Positions 23,831-35,630 of a DNA stretch of 64,000 nucleotides are shown one piece after another. The DNA lies in contig NW_012236526.1 of NCBI RefSeq assembly GCF_000787575.1, positions 62,001-126,000 of the forward strand, in the 5' to 3' direction. The DNA comes from Acytostelium subglobosum LB1. Its lineage: Eukaryota; Evosea; Eumycetozoa; Acytosteliales; Acytosteliaceae. The position numbers were made by a program, and so were the translations under genes. Under the pieces are notes generated by a model that saw nothing but the letters and a program-made list of their open reading frames with translations, was not told the origin of the DNA and did not search any database. Within the stretch, counting starts at the first letter, position 1. Every line of letters begins with the position of its first letter.

Positions 23831-24718
23831 ATGAAGGTCCAGTTCTTTAAAGGAAGGGACTTCACTGGTGATACTAAGGTGTTTGAGAAAGAGTGCTCAT
23901 GGAAGTATGAGGCAGACTTGAAGGAGAGACATAGGTTCAAGTCAGTGGTAGTGGACAATGGTACATTATTGATTGCTTATGAAATACCAGATCCAACATA
24001 CCTCAAAAGGAAACCAGACGGTGGACTACATCATATATTCCATCCTGGACGTTATCCAGACCTGCCATCAATAAGCAACTTCTCAAGATACCAAATAATC
24101 AACAGCGGTCCAACTACATCATCATCATCACCAGACAATGCCACTATTATCAACAACAACATATCAGTTATTGACATAAGATTAGATGTATACTCCAACA
24201 ACTCATCACTCACCCAATCACAACATACTCAACAATATCAACTTGTAATCAAAGACAAAGACGACGTAAACATATTCGCATGTGTACAACAATCATCTAA
24301 TGCTGCTGCTAATGATGGAGATGTCCAACCATTCACCCAATGTACTATAAAGTCTATTCCAGGCAACGATGCATCTCTGATACATTGGCAAATCCAGGAG
24401 ACACCAAACGGGGATGAGTCCAATACTACCAAGCTGCCCTTGTTCAAAGGTCAATGCACTCTCACTCGTAATCAACTCAATGGCATCTATACACTAACAA
24501 CTACAACGACCACGACCAATGTAAATACCCAAGCCCAAGACCAAGATGATGAGGATAATGTACTAGATGGCGCCTCAATGCCCATCAACCTTGATCTGAT
24601 ACAAGTCGGCAAGACTCAATTCATATTCTCTCTGGACCTGAGGAGATTGTCTACAACTACCTGCCGGCCTGCCAGTCCATCCAAGCTCAAATGGATGGGC
24701 GAGGTGTCGGTCAACTGA
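23831..24718 (+). CDS. Beta/gamma-crystallin-like protein
   Basis: Single exon, 295 residues. Residues 1-90 resemble a beta/gamma-crystallin domain: VQFFKGRDFTGDTKVFEKEC (strand and Greek-key start of the form xxFYxxxxFxGxxxxxxxxC), then LLIAYEIPDPTYL and HIFHPGRYPDLPSISNF, like the RPGEYPD turn of crystallins. The remaining 200 residues are Ser/Thr/Asn-rich with beta-like segments and no family I recognise. No signal peptide or membrane helix is evident. Some microbial members of the fold bind calcium and some dictyostelid adhesion proteins (DdCAD-1) use it, but here the function is inference. I chose the ATG at 23831 over the longer frame from 23780, because the upstream part is AT-rich leader. 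It is a short gene with no intron. Confidence 0.65.
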   Translation: MKVQFFKGRDFTGDTKVFEKECSWKYEADLKERHRFKSVVVDNGTLLIAYEIPDPTYLKRKPDGGLHHIFHPGRYPDLPSISNFSRYQIINSGPTTSSSSPDNATIINNNISVIDIRLDVYSNNSSLTQSQHTQQYQLVIKDKDDVNIFACVQQSSNAAANDGDVQPFTQCTIKSIPGNDASLIHWQIQETPNGDESNTTKLPLFKGQCTLTRNQLNGIYTLTTTTTTTNVNTQAQDQDDEDNVLDGASMPINLDLIQVGKTQFIFSLDLRRLSTTTCRPASPSKLKWMGEVSVN

Positions 24719-24889
24719 TCAACAAACTCTGATTGATTGATCACTACTTTGATCTGGATGTCTGGCCGAAGCCAAATAAACATGGCGCAACAACTACAAG
24801 GATGGATACTACTTGGAAATATACACATGGCCAGCCAAACCATGGCTGGCCAGTTTATTGAAGCATACACACACTATGATGATGATGTC

Positions 24890-27705
24890 TTAGAGCTTGG
24901 ACTTGCGCTCACTCTCGGCATCCTCGGCAATCTTGAGGAACACCTCCTCGAGCGTGGAGAGGTTGACGTCAATGTCGTGGATGTGTAGCGAGGATTGGTT
25001 CACCTCGAGCGTCTCGAGGAAGTAGGGAAGTTGGTCGGTACGCTGGCGCGGCACACTAAAGATGATCTGTTCGTTGGTCTTGCTGGCGACGGTCGTGCCC
25101 TCCAAAGTTGAAAGCACAAAGCTAATGATGCGGTTCTGGACGTTCTTGACGACGTCCAGGTTGAGCATGGAGCCAAAGCTGCCGCCGCCCATGTTCTTGA
25201 GGAAGACAGTCACCTTGTAGCCGGCGCCGAACTTGTTCTTTAAGTGGAGGTTGTCGCCCAGACAGCGCAGACGACCCATGGCCATGATGCCGATCTTGTC
25301 CGAGAGGATGTCGGCTTCCTCCATTGAATGGGTGGTCAGCACGATGGCACGGTTCTTCTTGGAGCGCTCGATGATCTCCCAGACCTGGTGACGCGCCACT
25401 GGGTCCATGCCAGTGGTTGGCTCGTCCAGGAAGACGATCTTGGGATTGCCAGTCATGGCGATGGCCACCGACAGTCTCCTGCGTTCGCCACCACTGTACA
25501 CCGTGATGAACTGGTCGGCAATATCAGCGATGCCCACCTCATTCAATCTCTCGTTGGCTTCATCGGCGATCTGATCGACACGGACATTCTTGAAGGCAGA
25601 GTACAGCTCAAGATGCTCCCTTCCAGTCAGATGAGACCAGAGCAGGTCATGTTGAGGGCACACTCCCATGAACTTTCTGATGGCGACCATGTCAGTCATG
25701 ATGGACTTGCCAAAGATTAGTGCATCGCCCTTTGATGGACCAAACAGTCCAGTCAACATGCTCAGTGTGGTGGTCTAAAGGGAGGAAGGAGTTGTCAGTG
25801 ATTGAACGATCATTGGACATGAATGAAGTCACATACCTTGCCAGCACCATTTGGACCAAGTAGACAGAACAACTTGTTCTTCTCCATGGTTAGGGACAGG
25901 CCCTTGACGGCATAAAAGTCCTTCTTGGAGCGGTAGAACATGTTGCTGCGGTACACTTTAACTAGGTTCTTGATTACAACGGCACTATCATTGGAGTTCT
26001 GTAGACGGTTGACAAACTCCTCTTCATTGCGAACATCCTCGTCCTCGACGGGTGTTGGACGGTAGTCAGTTGGCGACCATTTCATCGAAGTGTTGCCAGT
26101 CCAGTATGATGGCATGAGGAAGAAGTAGAATGGCTTGGGTGTTCCAAACTCTCCTGGGAACACATTGTCAATGTACCAACCGAGGATGATGAAGATCACA
26201 CCGTCCAACAACACCCAGCGGTAGACCAAGATTAATGGGAATGATGAGTTGCAACAGATGTTCTCCCAGCGGATGCCACCATTATCACTGGCAATGGCCA
26301 GGTCGGTCATACCCTTGGCAAACACAACTGGCGAGAACAAAGAGAAGAAGTACTGGAGCGAGAGGGGCTTGCCGGGGATGTAGAGCAGGTTGGGGATGAA
26401 TGCCTGCAAGATGGAGAACAGGATGAACAGGAAGAAGCCGAGGAATGTGGCGGTCTGGCTCTTGGCAAGACATGCACTGAGGAAGAAGGCAAAGCAGATG
26501 ATGGAGAATCCAAAGAAGATGAACAGGAAGAAGTAGGTGCCAAAGTCGTTGTACTTGAAGAATGAGAACTGGAATATGTATCCAGCGGCAATCAACAAGA
26601 ATACATTGAGTATGATGAAGACCATGTAGGTGAGGAACCACGATAAGTAGTATGAGCTCTCCTTCAAACCCATCATTCTCATTCCCTCCTTTAGCTTGGT
26701 CTCCTTCTCCAGCACCATGTCCTGGAGCATCAGAACAAACTGGAACATCAAAGAAGCAAAGAAGAAGATGCTTCCAAGGTCAGTGACAACTTATCAGCGG
26801 CAAGGGGAGTGTTAAAACTGACTGCCAGTCTCGTGATCAGGGAGGATTAATACATACTATTATATGTTAACTGCTTCTGATGAGCGAATATTCCACTGTT
26901 CCAGTTGACGACGATTTCGTTGGTGGCATTGGGTGATTGGAGTTGGTTTTGGTAACGCATAATCTGACGGTCCATCACGACTTGCATTGGAGCGATGATG
27001 TTCTCAACGGGTGGCGCACAAAGACCATCAGTGTTACCCCACTGTGCGATACAACTCGAGTTGTACTGGACATCGTAGTTGAACTGGCCATTGTCGAAAG
27101 AGTTGAATACGTAGGCGGCTTGGGTGATGTTGGCATTGTTTAGAATGAAGCTGTTTAGGGCATCGGCTGAACTAAACGATTTAATATCGTTGGGTCCTAG
27201 ATGAGGGTTCTCCGCCATCACGCCCTGAACGAGTTGGACTACGACCGGACTATCTGGAGCATAAATGAACGAGTAACAAGAGAATCCCTTTCCAGGATGT
27301 GGAGTACATTTTGGAATATTAGGTACCTCATTAGAGTATGATATTGGGACTAGTTATTATTAGTATGAGATTGATTGATTGATTGATTGAGTGTGATGAG
27401 ATGGGATCATTGGGGACTTTACCATTTCTATAATGTGGGTTGGTATCAAGTGCATTGGTCACAGCCAATTGAATGAGGTATAGACCAAAGACAAAGAAGA
27501 AGGGCACTGTGAGTTGGATGGCTGTTGTGACTTTCTTGCGATATGATAGTTTGAAGTTCTTAATTATAAGGATTCTAGTCTGCTTCAACACTGTCTGTAA
27601 ATAACCTGGATCATCATAGATCACTTCCACCTGCTGTTGTGATTGACCAGTGCTTTTATCCACAACATCTGATTCTAATTCTACTTCAGCTGGATGATGT
27701 ACCAT
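24890..27705 (-). CDS. ABCA-family half-size ABC transporter
   Basis: Membrane lipid-type ABC transporter, one membrane domain plus one ATPase domain. Exons 27705-27423, 27349-26858, 26789-25837 and 25774-24890 give 870 residues. The first helix is near residues 60-85 (LTVPFFFVFGLYLIQLAV) followed by a large loop with Cys pairs. Then a block of helices: ESSYYLSWFLTYMVFIILNVFLLIA begins it, as in ABCA. The nucleotide-binding domain has Walker A GPNGAGK/TTT split exactly by intron 3, Q-loop VCPQHD, signature YSGGERRRLS, Walker B IVFLDEPTTGMD and H-loop LTTHS. It is intact. The ABCA regulatory tail follows. Half-size ABCA proteins of this length are known in D. discoideum. The ATG at 27705 is used. 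The shorter frames are only internal exons of this gene. Confidence 0.88.
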
Positions 27706-28543
27706 TTTATATAATATGATCAATCAATCAGTACTTGAATAAATATTAATATATGTTTGTATGTATGGTACAATTAGGGATTGGAATGGAATGATGAGGA
27801 CTCTTCGTAATCACTCACTCTTGTGTTTGCTCACTCAACTAATCAGTGATCCGTATGGAAGGTGATGGATGGGGCTGATGCTCATGTGTGTCGGACCATG
27901 TGATGATGGTGCCAAGCTCGTGGTTGCATGGGGAGGAACAAAAAGAAATCGGTGTGTAACTTGGAGCGGTCACAAGGGCAAGAAATCAATACGAGTCAAA
28001 CACAACTTAACTTATTTACACTCAGCGCTGTTATTTTAAACAGGATTGTGAAGTTGTTGAACATTTAGATGGTGAACTGCGGAAGCAGGGGAGGGAATAA
28101 ATGAGGCGATCACATTGTGAAGTCATGTCAAATGAGTGAAGAGGAGAGAGAATGGAGGTGAAGTGATGTGAATGAAAGAGTTCTTCAACATCATCATGAT
28201 CACCACAACCTAATTAGGTGGTTCGCGGGAGGTCCTTCCCACATCAAAAGAAATCGAGGTGTGAGCTCGCTGGGCTTCGATTACTTTTCGGCCCGACGAC
28301 CCCCATTGTTGGGCCACCCAAGTGTGAAACAAAAGTAATCGAGCCCCGCTAACTAATGATTGTGTGTGTGTGAATGAATAAGTGTAGTATGATTGATCAA
28401 TTATATCGCTACATCGCATCAACAACATCATTCATTGGTTGTTAAGTGATTGAATGAATGAATATACAAATAGGATAGGACACCCCTTTGAAAGAGGGTC
28501 CAGTCCAATCTTCATTGACAACCTGCAGGACAGCAGGACAGGA
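27706..28543. other. Intergenic region with a structured element
   Basis: 838 bp between the ABCA 5' end and the 3' end of the next gene. The ABCA promoter side is AT-rich. The segment 28210-28350 is GC-rich compared with its flanks and holds a strong inverted repeat listed separately. No supported coding frame. Confidence 0.5.
28272..28346. ncRNA. Candidate structured RNA: nested hairpin
   Basis: Outer arms GGGCTTCGATTACTTTT (28272-28288) and AAAAGTAATCGAGCCC (28331-28346) pair with one bulged base. Inside, GGCCC (28290-28294) pairs with GGGCC (28311-28315). The whole forms a 75-nt hairpin in an otherwise AT-rich spacer. Strand is unknown; it resembles no tRNA or snRNA I recognise, and could also be a terminal inverted repeat of a tiny element. 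Confidence 0.35.
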
Positions 28544-31500
28544 CTACAGGAATATATCATTGGTGACGGTTGATGTTCTGATTTGTGGCATGTTGGTGTT
28601 GACTTGATCAGGCGGTATACCATAGACATCGCAGCGATACTCTTGAAGATCATCGTTTAGTGATGGATGGAGGTCTAGGAACTTTTGGAACTTGTTCATG
28701 GCCTCTGGTGATCGGTCGAACCGGTTCTGCTCCACTCTTCCACTTAGACTTGATCGTCGATGGTTGGCTGCTCTCTCCTTCAGCATCTCAATGTCCTCAA
28801 GGTTGTCAGAGTATGTTGGATGCGAGGTCAGAGGCTTAAAGTCGTCGTCATCATTACCACCCTTGCTCCTGTCTTCGACGACGATGGATGGCGGTCGTCC
28901 TGTGGCAGTCTCTGTGGCCTTTTGTCGTCTGACGCTATCGGATGATTTGGAGAGGCCCTTGTTTGGAGTGCCAAGTGGACGCGGTATCTCGGTGACAATC
29001 CTCTCCATGATCTTCTCTCGGTTGACCCTCTTCTGTGCCCTTCTCGTGTCTGTCTCTTTCTTCTTGGACTCTGTGTTGAATAGTGAGTTGGACAATGACA
29101 TCTCTGCCTTTGACAGTGCCTCCTCTATCTTTTGGACCAGAACCTTTTCCAATGCCTTCTTTATCTTCTTGTTGAACAAACTAAACAACTTCTCATACAA
29201 TCCATTATGTTTACTCTGTACAATTGTCAAGTCTGGTACCATGATGTTAGTGTTAGTAATGGTCTCAATCATTCATCGCATTCATCCATACTTACCAATG
29301 TCATGGATCTTACAGGCCACCTTGGCAATACTAAATGCATGCTTCTGGTCAAACAGTGCTTGGGATATTGCGAGTTTGATGCGTACCTGGTTGTCAAGCT
29401 TGTTAGTTGTCTATGGACCATGTTCCGATGGTGTATATCTGCTACACTTACATCAATGCCTTTGTCACCTGTCACAATGGTTGCCAGGCCAGAGTCTTTC
29501 AGCTTTGGTATGGTATACTTCTTCACGAACCATTTCATATTGTCTATCCTGAACTTGACATTGGTGCTACGTAAAGGTGGTGGTAAGTACTTTGAATGAA
29601 TGATTGATTGATTGAATAAACGAATGAACATACATCTCAAGTGTCAATACCAGTGCCAGTGAAGCCTTGAGGGCCAATGGAATGGTCTTGATGTGAGTGA
29701 TGGTTCCAACCTGGAATGCATTTGGATCTAGGAAAGTAAGTTTGATATTGACATCCTCCAAACAGAAGTCTATCTTCTTCTTTCGTTGTTCTGGACGATT
29801 AATTTATGTTAGAAAGGTTGGGTAGGACAGCAATGAATGAACATACCATCATCCATGTTTGTAATCTTTGGAAGTGGGATGGTCTTGAACCTCTGTATCA
29901 GCAATGGCAACACCATCATTCTGATCTCACGGAGCATTGGGATGTCTAGTCTCATCTTCATGTCGTTGCCAGTGCCAACCTGCTTCAAACAGCTTTGGAA
30001 GAGTTGTTTGATGTCCGAAAGGAACTTGGAGTTGATGGGGTCCTTCTTGATGGACGTGGCCAACAGTGACAACTGGATACGCAGCTGAACGATCGAGGGT
30101 GTGGACGATATCTCAATGATGATCTTCTCCAACTTATCAATGAGTTGCTGAACGTGCAGCTCCAGATTGTCATCCATGTACAACTCGTCCATTGAATAGA
30201 TCTTGCTCACAAGTTGTGTGAACTCTCTGATGGTATTCTGATAGTCCTTGTTACTCTTGGCAAAGTTGATGACCTCTCTGATGTTCCTGACAATGATGCG
30301 CATGTCTATCTTCTCGCCAATGATGCTCTGCAGTCCTTGGATCAGATCTTGCTTGAGTGGGGCGTCCTTCATGATGGCCTTGAACTTCTCCTTGATGGGG
30401 AACATGCGGTCCTGCTCCTCCTTGGCGATGCGCACCTGCTTCTTGAGACTCTCGATGTTCTTGACCAACACAACAAACTCCTCACTGCGCATGACGAATG
30501 TGATCATGTTCTTGAGCAGTGTGATCAGCTTGCGACTCTGCTTCTCCTCGATCTTGAACATCTCCAAAGTCTGTGTCTCATTAGTGATCGCCTGCGATAT
30601 ACGACTGATGATCATAATCATCTTCTTCATCTCGAGGAAGAAGGTGATCGACTCGTCCGCCTCCTTGAGGTAGAGCAGCATGCTGATGAATGAGCGCACA
30701 GTCTCAATGAAGTAACGACTCTTTATCGTGATCTCCACCAACAACTTGACATTCTCGTAGATGTCGCGCACACCACCCTGATGGATCATGTTGCCAATGG
30801 TGCTGGTGAGCTTGGACAGGAAGTGTCTGAGTGAGTTGTGGTTGCGGTTCAGTATCAGCTCCTTCTCCTTCCACACGATCTTGATGTTCTCGAGGAAGAT
30901 CTTGGCCTTCTCGCTCAGAGGTGGGATGTCCGAGTCGAATATATTGTTCTTGTCTAATGTCCACATGGGCTTCTTGACTGTCTTGATGACTACAGGTGTT
31001 GTCTTGACCATTGGACTCGCGCTGCTGGTGATCATATTGCCTACTCCGACCGCACCACTGGTACTCTTCCTCATTGGATGTTGATCTCCAAACACTCTGT
31101 TGTCCTTGTTGTCTGCATTGTTGGAAAGGGTAGGGTGGCTGTCTTTCGTTGTCTTGTTGGCATGAGTTGTATCGATATATACTGAACTTGATAACAATGA
31201 TCTTGACAAGTCATTCTTTCGTTGTAGTGGTGGTGTTGGAGGGTTCACATTGAAAAGATTATAGTCTTCATCATTCTTCAATGGTGCCAAATGACCTGGT
31301 GCAACTGGATTTCCAATTGGTGGATCATATTTACTTTGATTATTATTAATATTAATATCATGTTTAATTGGAACATGTAAACTATTATTATAAATATTAT
31401 TTGTTCCTGTGGTCGTCATATTAGTTGTCTCATAATCGTTGAATTTATATGTTGGTGGATGATCATTCTCGATTATTGTCGTTGGCATTGAAGCCATTCC

Positions 31501-31587
31501 TGCCATTGTTGCACTGATTGGTATGTTTGAATGTGCTGAGGTCAGACTTGATCGTCTTTTATTAGCTATATCCTTTCTAAGACTCAT
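28544..31587 (-). CDS. Large helical protein of unknown function
   Basis: Five exons (31587-29847, 29790-29634, 29566-29452, 29386-29296, 29232-28544) give one frame of 930 residues. The first 210 residues are Asn/Thr/Pro-rich low complexity, with MRKST and RRSSL, possible kinase sites. Residues about 215-580 are almost purely helical and amphipathic (SEKAKIFLENIKIVWKEKE... and FVVLVKNIESLKKQVRIAKEE...). Exons 2-4 encode beta-rich sequence (INVKF- and VRIKL-like strands), and exon 5 returns to helix (KKIKKALEKVLVQKIEEALSK) plus a basic Ser-rich tail with RRSSL. The architecture recalls the long helical HAM1-like (PF19343/PF14613) lipid-binding-type proteins of fungi and amoebae, but this is a guess from pattern alone. 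No membrane helix or signal peptide is seen. Confidence 0.72.
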
Positions 31588-32297
31588 CCTTTCACTCTCC
31601 TAGAATCTTTAATAATAATAAATAAAAACATAAAAAAATAACTAATATATTGGTAATGTTGTCAACAACAACAACAACAACAACTACTCATCTAATAAAT
31701 ACAACTACTTATGTATGTACATAAAGATAGTAATTGTATACATATTATATAAGTTGTTGTAGAAGTAAGTGGTTTAGTTAGGTTGGGCCATGTCTTACCT
31801 TACAACACGAGAGACCAAGTAGGTTGTGAGTAAGTGAATGAGTAAGTGTCTTGAGAAGTGAGTGAGTGTGTGTATGTCATTCGAGATCCTTTGAAAGTGT
31901 GTGTTCTGTTTATGTGTATGTGTGAATGTGCTTATAATGCGTGTATGTGTGGGTTAGCTGTGTCACTGAACAACATCCAACTATTCCCCCCTTTTTTGAG
32001 TCCCTTCTAAGACATCCAGAGTTCTTACTAACATGTAATAAATAGTTTGATATTAATAGTAGGTTTTTATGATTGAAAAGATAAATTTGGATATATTAAG
32101 ATCAAATGTTCAAGACCATTTGTCACTTTAAACGTACCCAAGATACTCCATAAATAACTGCCCCAATAATATGATACGATTGGGCAATAGGATAATGAAG
32201 ATGTATCACCAATTCCAGAACTTGAAAATTGGAGTTTTGAAGATGGGTGGAGTAAACAGAGTTTGTCAAAGCCAGTGAATGAGTGTTTACCTCCATC

Positions 32298-32332
<35 letters not shown>

Positions 32333-32419
32333 CAATCAATCAACAAACAGATAGAATTCATTATATTTATTATAAATAGAGAAAGAAATAATATTCTATG
32401 CCTCAATATATATACTTAG
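31588..32419. other. Intergenic region
   Basis: 832 bp: the promoter side of the unknown helical gene with a CAA-repeat near 31665-31682, G/T-rich GTGTGTATG stretches (31850-31960) and TTTGAAAGTGTG at 31890-31901. A 78-codon minus-strand frame (32067-32303) has no family resemblance, ends in a CAAT repeat and is not called. Confidence 0.5.
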
Positions 32420-33195
32420 ACCCTCGTGATATCCTGTTCTCTCAGGGTAGCATTGCTCCACAATTTTCTGATTGAAGGTCGATAAGCAATACAGTTGATC
32501 AAATAAAAAAAGGTGATCTAAAGTTGAGTTAGATCCCAATTATCAAAGTTGTCAAGGTGAATGGAGAGTACATCACATTGGATAACCGAAGATTATACGC
32601 ACTGGATGAATATGTAAGAGAAGGTGTGACAGCCGAGATGGATCTAGCCAAAAAGTCCACTTCAAAGAACCCTAAGGTAATTAATAATCCACTCTGTCTG
32701 AAGAGACAATGAAGAAGATAGTCCCGTCCACCCCCTGGAAGTCTTTCAAAAAAATGGTTGATGAATACAGTGGACCATCCAAGTCATCTACAACAGACTT
32801 GAACAACATGTTCAAGACACTCAATATGGAAGACAAAGAAGATCAATCTCACATTCAATACCGCCCCACAGTGTCTACCTAATTCCTATTACTCTGGCCC
32901 CTCCTATACCTCGCCACCCCGTCAAACCTACTACCAACAACCTCAGTTCAACTTCTATCCATCTTTCCAAGATCTGTTCAGCTACTCTTCGTATGGTTAT
33001 CCATTCTTTGGTTATGGATACCAAACATACTCTGCCCCAATGTTTGGTTACCAATCAGACTATTCACCACCAGCCTACTCATCATACTCTACTCATGACT
33101 TTGATCCTAGTCTACACCCAAGAGCTCCAAGAGGTGGAGTCACTCACAATGGAGTGTTCTACAAAGGTGGTCGATTCATACCCCGAGACGATTAA
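32420..33195 (+). pseudogene. Broken gene with ParB/Srx-like domain and Tyr-rich tail
   Basis: Coding-like sequence without a usable open frame. The first part (about 32420-32640) resembles the ParB/sulfiredoxin-like fold, with the hallmark LDNRRLYAL near 32580-32605. A charged middle (about 32690-32870) is followed by a Tyr/Ser/Pro-rich tail (about 32880-33195) with repeated YGYPFFGYGYQ-type sequence and an end PRDD. The family occurs widely, in bacteria also as effector modules, and as solitary genes in amoebae. Several breaks are present, so it appears inactive; composition still looks coding, so decay may be recent. An unrecognised intron pattern is a possible alternative reading. Confidence 0.55.
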
Positions 33196-33420
33196 TCGCA
33201 TCTTGAAGTTATCTGATGACCTCAAGCAAGGCAACGCAGCCATCCAGCTAAATAAAATCAAAGTCATATTGTACATTAACAGATTGATACTGGGTTCATT
33301 CATTGATTGATTGACTGAGTCGGGAGTATGAGTTTGAATGAGCGAGTTATAGCATCTTCGTTTAATTATAATAATAATAATAATAAGTATACATAGCTGT
33401 GAGGAATGACTGGAAGACAT

Positions 33421-35630
33421 CTAGAAACATTGATGAGACCAGAGTTCCAAAGGGTTGGGCTTGGGATCAATGGGCATCACCCCATCCTTGGGCATGCTGG
33501 GCGTCATCTCCAACATGTATATAATCTTGAATGACTTTAGCTGTGTGCCCTCTTCAGTGTGTCTTCCATACCAGTTCCACTCACGACATAGATATCTTCC
33601 ATAATGTAGTCGCTTGTCTCTGTTGCCCGATCCCTCCAAGTTCATCAGATACTTGCGCCATCGTTGTGTTGGGAATATCTTGGAGACCATCTCTGGCTTC
33701 TCATAGTCGACCTCGCCACCGCCTCGATAAACATCGACCACTGATCCGTTGACCAGTGTGCCTGGCATCACCAACCAGCCATCGTCCTTTGATGGGTAGG
33801 GACTGAACATTGACCAATACTGATCAATCTTGAATACAGGACCAAGCCAACGAACCGACTCTGGTACCGAGTAATGCCATACTGTTGCAAAGTTCCAGTT
33901 AAGTACAAAGATTAATAGCATGAACATACAAATCTCCTTGACATATCTAAAGGTTGATTGATGTTAGTGAGTATGAGTGATTGAGTGGAATAGTTCCATC
34001 CATTCAGTGTGAGATTGGACTTACCCTCTTGAGACTTGTACAGGCTTGGTCGGATAGATCTTGGTAAGGAATGACCAGTTCTGTCCATTGATGAATAGTG
34101 GACGATTGACCAACCATAAATAGAATCGTTTGAACACTCCAAGTGTAATGAATAGTCCAAGTATACGTAGTATAGGTGATAGTTTGATCAACTTGACGAA
34201 TGCATCATAGCCATAGAGTCGCTCCATCGTGTGTGAGCTCTCGTACGCTATCCATGTATCCTTGTTCTTCATCTCGTCATAGATCGAGTCGCTATATTGT
34301 AGTGTTGGTGGTGCATGGTCGTCGTCATGATCCTCGCGCTGTGCCGCCACCAAAGGTGTCGAGTGAATGAGGAACAACGACTTGTACATTGATAGTACGC
34401 GTCGAAGTCCATCGTGATTGTTGTTAAAGTAGAAGATGGCTGTCGTGCGCTCGGGCGTGTAGATATAGTTGAGCACATTGTCCCAAAAGAAGGACGGGAG
34501 GAAGATCAGCGCGGGCCACCGGGGGAATGTACATGAAGAAGCCGAGCTCGAGACACATGCCAAAGCCCATGTGCAGACACCAGAACATGATAACTCCCAG
34601 CGCGCGCAAGGGTCCGTGCACCTTCTTGAATGGTACAAAGAACAGGAGGTAGCCGTACCACTCAAAGTTGATCGTGAGGAATGTGAGCAGCTGTCCAATC
34701 TTGATGTAGGGGCGTAGCAGGACGCCGGTGCGCGTGACAAACTGGTCGAGGTTGAGCGCGTACCACACGGCCGAATACTTCTGAGTTCCACTCGATGCCC
34801 GTCTTGAGGTAGGCCGTGAACAGGTACATGAAGCAGAACTGCGCCATGATGGCGATGGTGCCAAACGACAGGAAGTACTTGCCCTGCGAGTCGGTCGTTG
34901 GGAACGTGGGGTTGGTCGAGATGACGGGCGAGTAGCCCACCGTCTTGGGACTGTTGACGTTGGCCTTCTTGTTGATCAGCTCGACGTTGATGGTCGAGTC
35001 GACCGAGAACTTGGCGCCGAGCGGCAGGAACATCATCCAGAAGAGGATGATGCGGAAGAAGTCGTCGCCACCGTTCAGGACCAATGGGTTGCGAACGTGT
35101 ATCGACAGCATCATCGCCCATGTGATGAATGTGGACAGTGTCGTGCGATATCCAATCGTCATGGAGAATGCCGACAGCAGGTTGATTGTGAAAAGGAATG
35201 CCGTGTAAGTGAATGATGAGTTGAGGAAGTAGAACGACCATTGGAACGCGCTGTTGTCAATGACTACCTGGGTGGGCACTGCGCCGAGGTCGGTGTAGTG
35301 GTCGTGCAGGTATAGTGATCGCACACGTAGGTCGTTCATGATCAGTATGCCCATTGCCACGCGCAACGCGGCCATACTGCGCAGGTCGCAACCCAGCACA
35401 TGAACAAACGTGTCCAGACCAGATGGCTGCTTTGTTGGTGGGAAGTGACCGGATGCCGGCAACACCGGCACAGTCTGTCCACTCTCCATATCGATAAGCG
35501 TGGTCGATCCATCACCCTTATCATCCTCAATCAACAAATCATCCTTTGATGGTTTCCTCTTAATGAACCCATTGACATTGATAATGTTGTTGTTGTTGTT
35601 ACTGTTGATTGTGATATTGTCGTTGATCAT
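33421..35630 (-). CDS. HTTM-domain (vitamin K carboxylase-like) membrane protein
   Basis: Integral membrane protein of the HTTM family, to which gamma-glutamyl carboxylase belongs. Exons 35630-34025 and 33946-33421. After an Asn-rich leader, the HTTM start is DLRSMAALRVAMGILIMNDL, followed by helices such as FLFTINLLSAFSMTIGY, FFRIILFWMMFLPLGA, FLSFGTIAIMAQFCFMYLF, then GVIMFWCLHMGFGMCLEL and a C-terminal globular part beginning YWSMFSPYPSKDDGW, as in other HTTM proteins. The catalytic lysine of true carboxylases was not identified. Frame slips twice by one extra base: near 34779-34784 (between GIEWNS and KYSAVWYALNLDQF) and in the five-G run at 34521-34525 (between FFMYIP and RWPALIFLPSFFWD). 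Both flanks are conserved-looking, so sequence error is likelier than decay. Read across, about 709 residues. Confidence 0.75.
33986..33998 (-). repeat. Intronic TGGAAYNATTCCA element
   Basis: Sense strand TGGAACTATTCCA in the HTTM-gene intron, followed by CTCAATCACTCATACTCACTAAC. Confidence 0.7.

Noticed and set aside
30214-30693. Plus-strand frames opposite the unknown helical gene
   Set aside because: Antisense shadows of a conserved-looking helical coding region.
32067-32303. 78-codon minus frame
   Set aside because: No resemblance to a family and starts in a CAAT repeat; left as intergenic.
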